From NCBI GenBank assembly GCA_900551895.1, contig URXX01000014.1, positions 1-38,866 of the forward strand: a stretch of 38,866 nt of DNA, written 5' to 3'. The stretch's first letter is position 1, and the number at the start of each line of letters is the position of its first letter. Below, piece by piece: positions 31,844 through 38,866 of the stretch. A model generated the notes under the pieces. It saw only the letters and a program-made list of their open reading frames with translations. It was not told where the DNA came from and searched no databases. The stretch comes from an uncultured Lachnospiraceae bacterium. Lineage in GTDB: Bacteria; Bacillota; Clostridia; Lachnospirales; Lachnospiraceae. A program made the translations under genes and the position numbers.

Positions 31844-34800
31844 ATGGCATTACAATTTATATTTGGCAGTTCAGGTGCGGGGAAATCCCACTATTTGCAG
31901 AAATATATCGTGGAAGAGTCGGTAAAAAATTCTACAGGGAATTATTTTGTGATTGTTCCTGAACAGTTTACAATGCAGACGCAGAAAGATTTGGTTATGG
32001 CACATGAGCGAAAAGGAATTATGAATATTGATGTGCTTAGTTTCGGACGTCTTGCTCATCGTATTTTTGAGGAAGTAGGTGGAAATCAAAGGATTATTTT
32101 AGATGATACGGGGAAAAGTCTGATTTTGCGAAAAATTGCGGGGGATAACGAGAACGAATTAAAAGTACTGCGCGGAAATTTAAAGAAACACGGTTATATA
32201 GGAGAAGTAAAGTCCGTTCTTTCCGAGTTCGCACAATATAATATAGGTGTGGAAACGCTGGATAGACTGGCAGAGTCCGTGGAAGAGGGGACTTATTTTC
32301 AGTGGAAATTAAAAGATATTGCGAAAGTCTATGAAGGATTTTCAAAATATCTCTCGGATAAATATATTACAAATGAAGAACTTTTGGATGTTCTTTGCAA
32401 TGTTATCGGAAAGTCAAAGATTTTAAAGGACAGTGTTATCGCATTTGATGGATTTACAGGTTTTACGCCTGTACAGGATAAAGTTATGAAGGAACTGCTT
32501 CGTGTCTGTAAAAAAGTTATCGTGACTGTGACAATAGATGAGAGAGAAAATCCATATACATTTACGCATCCATACCAACTGTTTGCGTTAAGTAAACGTA
32601 TGGTGACGGGATTGGTATCGTTGGCGAAAGACGAGCGGGTGGAAATTGAAGAGGCAATCTGTCTGCCGCAAACTCCTGTGTATCGTTTTCGGGAAAATCC
32701 GTCAATGGCGTTTTTAGAGAAACATCTATTCCGATATACGACAGAAAGTTTTGCAGGAAAGCAGGAGAGCGTTTCGCTTCATTGTACGAAGATGCCCAAA
32801 GATGAAGCGGCATTTGTTATGCAGGAAATTCGTCATTTAGTCCGTGTAAAAGGATACAGATATAGGGATATTGCCGTGATTGCAGGAAATATTTCAACTT
32901 ATGCGGATTATATGGAAAAAATGGCGAGAATGTATGATGTTCCAATTTTTATGGATTACAAGAGAAGTGTTCTGCTAAATTCATTTGTGGAATATATTAG
33001 AAGTCTTTTGGCGATGGCAGAGAAAAATATGACTTATGAAAGTGTATTTCGTTTTCTCAGAACAGGACTTATCGAATTTTCGAGAGAAGATATAGATATT
33101 TTAGAAAATTACGTTATTGCTATGGGCATAAAGGGATACAAAAAATGGGATGAAAAATGGATTCGGATTTATAAAGGATTTTCAGAAGAAGATTTGCAGA
33201 AAGTTAATGAAATCCGAAGCGCATTTGTGGACAAAATACAGAATGTAATGAGTGTATTGAAGAAAAGAAGGAAAACGGTAAAAGAGATTACTCTTGCTCT
33301 TCATAGTTTCTTCATGCAGGAAAAGTTACAGGAAAAACTGATAAAATATGAAGAAAGATTTCAGGAAAAAAATGAGCCGGCGTTGGCGAAAGAGTATGCA
33401 CAGATTTATCGTATTGTAATTGAAATTTTTGATAAATTTATTGAACTTTTGGGTGATGAATATTTGCCGTTAAAAGAGTATTGTGATTTGCTTGATGCCG
33501 GATTTGAGGAAGCGAAAGTCGGTGTAATTCCTCCGGGGATTGATGAAGTTATTGTGGGAGATATGGAAAGAACAAGGTTAAAAGAAATTAAAGTTCTGTT
33601 TTTTGTCGGGGCGAATGATGTATTTATTCCGGGAAATCAAACAGGAAACGGACTTCTTTCCGAGCAGGACAGAAAGGTGTTTGAGGCACAGAAAGTTCCT
33701 CTTGCACCGAATGGAAAAGAAAAAATTTATATTCAGAAATTCTATCTTTACATGAACCTGACGAAGCCGGGAGATAAAGTATATATTTCTTACAGTAAAG
33801 TAAGTGGAGAAGGTAAAGGAATCCGCCCGGCATACTTTTTGCAGGATTTGAAAAGGCTATATCCTATGCTTCAGGTTTGTGAGGAAGAAGAGAAGAAGTT
33901 TACGGAAGTGGAATTAACAAAAAAATCGGGAATTTCCTATATTATTTCCGGTTTACAGAGAAGAAGAGAAGAGATTACGGATGAATGGCTGGAATTATAT
34001 ATGTCTTATCGAAGGGACAAAGAGTGGGAAAACGTTATCGATAACCTGATTGAGAAAGGATTTTATAAAATGCCTGAGGACAGGCTGTCAAGACAGATGG
34101 CGGAGAAACTTTACGGTGAAAAGATAGAAGGAAGTGTAACAAGATTAGAAAGATTTTCTGCCTGCGCTTTTGCACACTTTTTGTCTTACGGACTTCGTCT
34201 GAAAGAGAGAAAAGAGTATCGTTTTGAAGCGGTTGATTTGGGAAATATTTTTCACCGTGCAATTGAAATCTTTTCGCGTAACCTCGTAAAAAGTGGATAT
34301 ACATGGACAACACTGCCGAAAAAAACTGCGGAGGAAATGATAGAGGAAAGTGTAGAGGTGAGTATTACGGATTATGGGAATACGGTTCTTTACAGTTCGG
34401 CACGAAATGAATATATGATTACCCGCATTAAAAGAATGATGAAACGTACCGTGTGGGCGTTGGCGAAACAATTGGAAAAAGGAGATTTTGTTCCGAGTGG
34501 TTATGAAGTTTCCTTCGGAAAAGGGAAAATAGATCGAATTGATATTTATGAAACAGACGAAAAAGTGTATGTAAAAGTTATCGACTATAAGACGGGAACA
34601 AAAACATTTAGTCTTGCATCACTTTATCATGGATTGCAGTTGCAGTTGGCAATGTATATGAATATGGCAGTGGAACTGGAGAGAAGAAAACAGCCGGAGA
34701 AAAAAGTTGTTCCGGCAGGACTTTTCTATTATCAGATGAAAGATCCGATTATTGATAAGGTGGAAGATGATAAATGGGAAGAAACGGTTTTATCAAAACT

Positions 34801-35176
34801 GCGTTTGGATGGAATTGTAAATGCAGATGAGGAAGTTATAGACCATTTAGATAAGAAATTTACCGGTAATTCTTTGGCAATTCCGGTAGGAAAAAATAAA
34901 AACGGAAGCCTTTCCAAAACGTCAAAAGCATTTTCAGAAGCAGATTTTTCTGTTATTTCCAAATATGTAGATAAGGAAGTAAAAGAAATAGAAGGAAGAA
35001 TGCAGGATGGGGAAATCAATGTTGCACCATATGAATTGGGGACGAGCCATGGATGTGATTTCTGTCAGTTTAAGGGAGTGTGTCATTTTGATGAAAAGAT
35101 TGAAGGCTGTGAGTACCGTAAACTTAGAAAATTGAGTGATGAAGAAGTATTAAGAAGAATGATGGAGGAACTGTAA
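31844..35176 (+). CDS. addB: ATP-dependent nuclease subunit AddB
   Basis: Partner of AddA in RecBCD-like resection of double-strand breaks with Chi recognition. 1110 residues, near B. subtilis AddB (1166). An N-terminal nucleotide loop, GSSGAGKS, sits at 9-16; the helicase-like core is degenerate, as usual in AddB. The C-terminal nuclease domain (about 770-1110) has VIDYKTG with D914 and K916. The iron-staple cysteines C774, C1071, C1074 and C1080 (SAC and CDFCQFKGVC) match those holding the [4Fe-4S] cluster of B. subtilis AddB. AGGAGGAAAG precedes the ATG. The stop is followed two bases later by the addA ATG. Confidence 0.96.
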   Translation: MALQFIFGSSGAGKSHYLQKYIVEESVKNSTGNYFVIVPEQFTMQTQKDLVMAHERKGIMNIDVLSFGRLAHRIFEEVGGNQRIILDDTGKSLILRKIAGDNENELKVLRGNLKKHGYIGEVKSVLSEFAQYNIGVETLDRLAESVEEGTYFQWKLKDIAKVYEGFSKYLSDKYITNEELLDVLCNVIGKSKILKDSVIAFDGFTGFTPVQDKVMKELLRVCKKVIVTVTIDERENPYTFTHPYQLFALSKRMVTGLVSLAKDERVEIEEAICLPQTPVYRFRENPSMAFLEKHLFRYTTESFAGKQESVSLHCTKMPKDEAAFVMQEIRHLVRVKGYRYRDIAVIAGNISTYADYMEKMARMYDVPIFMDYKRSVLLNSFVEYIRSLLAMAEKNMTYESVFRFLRTGLIEFSREDIDILENYVIAMGIKGYKKWDEKWIRIYKGFSEEDLQKVNEIRSAFVDKIQNVMSVLKKRRKTVKEITLALHSFFMQEKLQEKLIKYEERFQEKNEPALAKEYAQIYRIVIEIFDKFIELLGDEYLPLKEYCDLLDAGFEEAKVGVIPPGIDEVIVGDMERTRLKEIKVLFFVGANDVFIPGNQTGNGLLSEQDRKVFEAQKVPLAPNGKEKIYIQKFYLYMNLTKPGDKVYISYSKVSGEGKGIRPAYFLQDLKRLYPMLQVCEEEEKKFTEVELTKKSGISYIISGLQRRREEITDEWLELYMSYRRDKEWENVIDNLIEKGFYKMPEDRLSRQMAEKLYGEKIEGSVTRLERFSACAFAHFLSYGLRLKERKEYRFEAVDLGNIFHRAIEIFSRNLVKSGYTWTTLPKKTAEEMIEESVEVSITDYGNTVLYSSARNEYMITRIKRMMKRTVWALAKQLEKGDFVPSGYEVSFGKGKIDRIDIYETDEKVYVKVIDYKTGTKTFSLASLYHGLQLQLAMYMNMAVELERRKQPEKKVVPAGLFYYQMKDPIIDKVEDDKWEETVLSKLRLDGIVNADEEVIDHLDKKFTGNSLAIPVGKNKNGSLSKTSKAFSEADFSVISKYVDKEVKEIEGRMQDGEINVAPYELGTSHGCDFCQFKGVCHFDEKIEGCEYRKLRKLSDEEVLRRMMEEL

Positions 35177-35178
35177 AT

Positions 35179-38100
35179 ATGGGAGTGAATTGGACACCGG
35201 AGCAGGAGAAAGTCATCTCTTTGCGAAATAGAAATATTCTTGTGTCGGCAGCGGCAGGCTCAGGAAAGACGGCAGTCTTAGTAGAGCGTATTATTACGAT
35301 GCTGACAAAAGACGAGCCGCCTATAAATGTGGACGAACTTCTTATAGTAACCTTTACTGAGGCGGCAGCATCAGAGATGAAGGAAAGGATTTTGTCGGCG
35401 ATTGAGAAAAAACTAGAAGAAAATCCGGATGACGTACATTTACAGAAACAGTCTACACTCATTCACGGTGCAATGATTACGACTATTCATAGTTTCTGTC
35501 TTTCGGTTATAAGAGAATATTTTCATACGATAGACTTAGATCCAAGTTTTCGTATTGGAGAGGAGGGAGAATTGAAACTTTTGCAAAAGGAAGTTTTGCA
35601 GAAGTTATTGGAAGAGCAGTATGCGGAGGGAAATGAAAAATTTCTTTCTTTTGTAGAATGCTTTGCGACCGGAAGAGATGACAAAAAACTGGAAGAATTT
35701 ATTTTGCAATTAGATACATTTTCGGGAAGTTATCCAAATGGGGAAAAGTGGCTTGATGAATGTGTGCATGCTTATGATGTAAAAACGTTGGAAGAATTGG
35801 AGAATACAGATTACTGCAAAAGAGCGATTGAAAATATGAAAAGGTATGCTTCTGATGCAATTGCTATATTGGAAACAGGGGTTGAAGCCTGTGAAAATCC
35901 GGAAGGACCGTATATGTATAAGGAAACGTTGGAAAAAGAAATAGAGGGCTGGAAAACATTTCTGAAATCGGATAGTCTGACGGAGTTTTATGAGAAAAGA
36001 AAATATCCCGAAGGGGAAAGACTAAAACCAAACAGAGATAAAGATGTATCGGAGGACCTTACTAATTTTGTAAAAGAGGCAAGAAAACAGACAAAAGATA
36101 TATTGTCTGATATTGTCAAAACATATCTCTTCCAACCTGTTGAGGAAATGGTGACAGATATGGCAAAGACAAAGGAAATGATTGAGGAATTAACTTTTCT
36201 TGTAAAAGAATTTACACGGTTATATACGGAGGCAAAGCGAAGCAGAAATCTGATTGATTTTGGAGATATGGAGCATTTGGCGCTGCAAATTCTTACAGTG
36301 GAAGAGGAAGGTGAACTTTTACCATCCCCTGTAGCAAAAGAGTATCAGAAAAGATTTAAAGAAATCATGATTGATGAATATCAGGATAGTAATCTAACAC
36401 AGGAGGCTATTCTTACAAGTGTGTCAACTGTCGGTTGTGGAAAGAATAATATTTTCATGGTTGGAGATGTTAAGCAGAGTATTTATCGTTTTCGTCTGTC
36501 CCGTCCTGAGTTATTTATGGAAAAGTTTGATACATATGATTTAAAAGGCGGAGATAAACAACGCATTGATTTACATAAAAATTTCCGAAGCAGAAGAGAA
36601 GTGTTGGAAAGTACTAATTTTATTTTCGAGCAGATTATGACAAAAGGTCTTGGAAAAGTAGAGTATGATGATAAGGCGGCTTTATATGTGGGGGCAGATT
36701 ATAAAGAAAAAGAAGGAAATAATACAGAAGTACTTATCGTCGATGTGGAAATGGATACGGAAGACGAAGAACAGGCGGGGGAAACTGTCCGTGAACTTGA
36801 GGCGAGGGCGGTTGCAAGAAGGATTAAAGAATTAATGGCAGAACATCAGGTGCAGGATAAGATAACAGGAGAATTTAGACAAATACGATATAGAGATATT
36901 GTTATTCTGACAAGAAGTTTAAAGGGATGGACGGATGTATTTGCGAGTGTGCTGAATCGTGAAGGGATTCCAACGTATACAGGAAGCAAAGAAGGATATT
37001 TTGAAACACAGGAAATACAGACCGTGCTGAATTATCTGCGAGTGTTAGATAATCCTAATCAGGATATTCCGTTAACTTCCGTTCTTACATCAGGAATGGG
37101 AAAATTTTCGGGAGAAGAGTTGGCAGAAATTCGTACTTTAGATAAGGAAGTTCCATTTTATTGTTGTGTGAGGAGATATATAAAGGAAGGAAAAAATCTT
37201 CTGCTGGCTAATCGTTTGGAGAAAGTTTTTGCACAGATAGAATATTTCCGAGAAATGATACCGTATACTGCTATACACGAATTGCTTTGGAGGGTAATCG
37301 AAGAAACGGGATATGGATATGAAGTTGCCGTTATGGCAGGGGGTGAACAGAGAAAAGCAAACTTAGAAATGCTTTTGGAAAAAGCGAAAGCATTTGAGGG
37401 AACAAGTTATAAAGGTCTGTTTAATTTTGTTCGTTATATGGAGCAGTTGAAAAAATATGATGTAGATTATGGGGAGGCAAATATTGCTGACGAACAGGCG
37501 GATGCAGTCCGTCTTATGAGTATTCACAAAAGTAAGGGATTGGAATTTCCGATTGTTTTTGTGTCAGGAATGAATAAAAGGTTTAACAAACAGGATATTA
37601 CGGGGGAAATTGTGACTCACGCAGAACTCGGCATCGGCTTAGAAAGAATCGATTTGAAAAAACGTATGAAATCGCCTACATTTTTGAGAAAAGTAATGCA
37701 GAAAGAAATTATGTTGGAAAATATTGGTGAGGAACTTCGTGTTCTTTATGTGGCGCTTACCCGAGCGAAAGAGAAACTGATTATGACGGGAACGCTTTCG
37801 CAGGTAGATAAAAAAATGCGAGGATATGCGGTTTTGGAGAACAGTAGGAAAAAACAGTTACCGTTTACCATGCTATCAAGAGCACAAAGTTATTTTGATT
37901 GGGTACTCCCTGCTATTTTGCGACATCCCGAACATAAACGGGTGGGAAATGTGTATGTTGTTAAATTGGAAGAACTTGTGCAGAAGGAAGTTCAAGAAGA
38001 AATCGGTGCGGAATATACAAAAGAAAAATTGCAGAATTGGGATACGGAGCAGAGTTTTGCGATAGAGTTCAAAAAAAGGTTGCAAGAACAGTTTTCTTAT

Positions 38101-38775
38101 CAGTACCCATATGCGAATGAAAATCATTTAAAACTAAAATTCACGGTATCCGAATTGAAAAAACGAAGAAATCTTGAGGAAGAGGCGGGAGAACTTCTCG
38201 TAGAGGAAGAAGAGGTTGTTCCAATTCTGCCAAAAATTCTCACGGAGGAAGAAGGAGTAAAGGGTGCTTTGAGGGGAACAACTTATCATAAAGTGTTGGA
38301 ACTTTTAGAGTTTACAAAGGAATATACATATGAAAGCCTGAAAAAGTATTTGGAAAATCTGGTTGCAGAAGGAAGAATTTCGGATGAAATGCGAGAGTGT
38401 GTGCGTATTAAAGATTTACTCTGTTTTTTAAATACGGATATTGCAAAGAGAATGAGAAAATGCAGTGAGAATGGAAAACTTTTTAGAGAACAGCCTTTTG
38501 TTCTAGGTGTACCGGCAAAAGAGATTTATCCTGAGGAAGAAATAGAGGAGATGCTTCTTATTCAGGGAGTTATTGATGTCTGGATGGAAGAGGAAGATGG
38601 ACTTACTGTGGTGGATTATAAGACGGATAGAGTAAAAACGACAGGAGAATTGAAAGAGCGATATGGAAGTCAGTTGAAATATTACGGGGAGGCATTAGAA
38701 AGACTTACGGGAAAGAAAGTAAAAGAGAAAATTATTTATTCTATGTTTTTGCAGAAAGAAATTACAATTTCATAA
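35179..38775 (+). CDS. addA: ATP-dependent helicase/nuclease subunit AddA
   Basis: UvrD-like 3'-5' helicase with a C-terminal nuclease; with AddB it unwinds and degrades broken ends and loads RecA. 1198 residues, similar to B. subtilis AddA (1232). Walker A is AAAGSGKT (24-31), the Walker B/motif II block is IDEYQDSN (398-405), motif III is GDVKQSIYRFR, motif V is SIHKSKGLEFP and motif VI is LYVALTRAKEKL. The nuclease motif VVDYKTD gives D1146 and K1148. Its ribosome site (GGAGGAA) lies inside the end of addB. It is the last gene, closed by a long hairpin. Confidence 0.97.
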   Translation: MGVNWTPEQEKVISLRNRNILVSAAAGSGKTAVLVERIITMLTKDEPPINVDELLIVTFTEAAASEMKERILSAIEKKLEENPDDVHLQKQSTLIHGAMITTIHSFCLSVIREYFHTIDLDPSFRIGEEGELKLLQKEVLQKLLEEQYAEGNEKFLSFVECFATGRDDKKLEEFILQLDTFSGSYPNGEKWLDECVHAYDVKTLEELENTDYCKRAIENMKRYASDAIAILETGVEACENPEGPYMYKETLEKEIEGWKTFLKSDSLTEFYEKRKYPEGERLKPNRDKDVSEDLTNFVKEARKQTKDILSDIVKTYLFQPVEEMVTDMAKTKEMIEELTFLVKEFTRLYTEAKRSRNLIDFGDMEHLALQILTVEEEGELLPSPVAKEYQKRFKEIMIDEYQDSNLTQEAILTSVSTVGCGKNNIFMVGDVKQSIYRFRLSRPELFMEKFDTYDLKGGDKQRIDLHKNFRSRREVLESTNFIFEQIMTKGLGKVEYDDKAALYVGADYKEKEGNNTEVLIVDVEMDTEDEEQAGETVRELEARAVARRIKELMAEHQVQDKITGEFRQIRYRDIVILTRSLKGWTDVFASVLNREGIPTYTGSKEGYFETQEIQTVLNYLRVLDNPNQDIPLTSVLTSGMGKFSGEELAEIRTLDKEVPFYCCVRRYIKEGKNLLLANRLEKVFAQIEYFREMIPYTAIHELLWRVIEETGYGYEVAVMAGGEQRKANLEMLLEKAKAFEGTSYKGLFNFVRYMEQLKKYDVDYGEANIADEQADAVRLMSIHKSKGLEFPIVFVSGMNKRFNKQDITGEIVTHAELGIGLERIDLKKRMKSPTFLRKVMQKEIMLENIGEELRVLYVALTRAKEKLIMTGTLSQVDKKMRGYAVLENSRKKQLPFTMLSRAQSYFDWVLPAILRHPEHKRVGNVYVVKLEELVQKEVQEEIGAEYTKEKLQNWDTEQSFAIEFKKRLQEQFSYQYPYANENHLKLKFTVSELKKRRNLEEEAGELLVEEEEVVPILPKILTEEEGVKGALRGTTYHKVLELLEFTKEYTYESLKKYLENLVAEGRISDEMRECVRIKDLLCFLNTDIAKRMRKCSENGKLFREQPFVLGVPAKEIYPEEEIEEMLLIQGVIDVWMEEEDGLTVVDYKTDRVKTTGELKERYGSQLKYYGEALERLTGKKVKEKIIYSMFLQKEITIS

Positions 38776-38787
38776 GATGCTAAAGTT

Positions 38788-38830
38788 AAAAGGGGCTGTC
38801 GCACTAAATAATTAGTGCGCAGCCTCTTTT
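38788..38830 (+). terminator. Long terminator after addA, possibly a dispersed repeat
   Basis: AAAAGGGGCTG and CGCACTAA pair with TTAGTGCG and CAGCCTCTTTT, with one bulged T and one G-U pair: 19 base pairs and a four-base loop, starting 12 bases after the stop codon. The GGGGCTGTCGCAC arm resembles intergenic hairpins seen repeatedly in Clostridia, but only one copy lies here. Confidence 0.75.
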
Positions 38831-38866
38831 CTATGCAAAAAATTACAGCCAGGCTTCGAAAAGTCT

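Noticed and set aside
1..38866. CRISPR arrays, tRNA or rRNA genes, insertion sequences, prophage
   Set aside because: No regularly spaced repeats, no cloverleaf sequence, no transposase or integrase and no phage structural gene were seen; no gap between genes exceeds about 200 bases.

Overview
The window is 38.9 kb of low-GC bacterial chromosome, almost all coding. Strong AGGAGG-type ribosome sites, sigma-A-like promoters with TGn-TATAAT boxes, AddAB in place of RecBCD, a YtqB/MnmM-type methyltransferase and VanZ- and MerR/DUF1648-type proteins point to a Gram-positive Firmicute. The VK-TG-D-type surface-anchor tail and the overall gene style suggest Clostridia, probably Lachnospiraceae. That family assignment is inference, because no rRNA or tRNA gene is present.

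Layout. 1-744: two very AT-rich unknown genes. 803-2639: a small unknown protein, a YaiI/YqxD protein, a free-methionine-sulfoxide reductase and a VanZ-like protein. 2781-5837: endonuclease III, a cytoplasmic parvulin, a DUF3783 protein and a CofE-like (F420 ligase family) enzyme. 5964-9427: glyA, an orphan NuoE-like [2Fe-2S] protein with a 73-residue companion on the other strand, and a MATE exporter. 9614-12910: three unrecognised proteins, one a 697-residue multi-pass membrane protein with a zinc ribbon; base composition shifts sharply here. 12963-16755: the first four shikimate steps, aroE divergent from aroD-aroB-aroF. 16893-18770: an AAA ATPase and RloB pair resembling the AbiL anti-phage system. 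18817-22627: a secreted metallo-beta-lactamase-fold protein, a two-component system and uracil-DNA glycosylase. 22647-24024: a GNAT acetyltransferase and a membrane-fused MerR regulator. 24183-29421: a Zn/Cd/Pb-exporting P1B-ATPase with an ArsR-type operator, a cell-surface metallophosphoesterase, and a dual-site ArsR/SmtB sensor 2.6 kb beyond the ATPase gene. 29433-38775: a TPR lipoprotein, hflX, a YtqB/MnmM methyltransferase, and addB-addA.

How the genes fit together. Genome maintenance recurs: Nth and Ung for base excision, AddAB for double-strand breaks. The aro genes act as one block converting phosphoenolpyruvate and erythrose-4-phosphate to shikimate. The ArsR protein and the TGAACA-type operator before the P1B-ATPase gene make a plausible zinc/cadmium efflux circuit. 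The divergent region between the metallophosphoesterase and arsR carries four helically phased TTTACA-like repeats resembling a Pho box.

The best candidates for something new are the 9.6-12.9 kb membrane cluster, the AAA/RloB pair, the CofE-like enzyme with no F420 genes beside it, the MerR-membrane fusion, and the phased repeats. Start codons were chosen by ribosome-site spacing; several genes start downstream of the longest possible reading frame.
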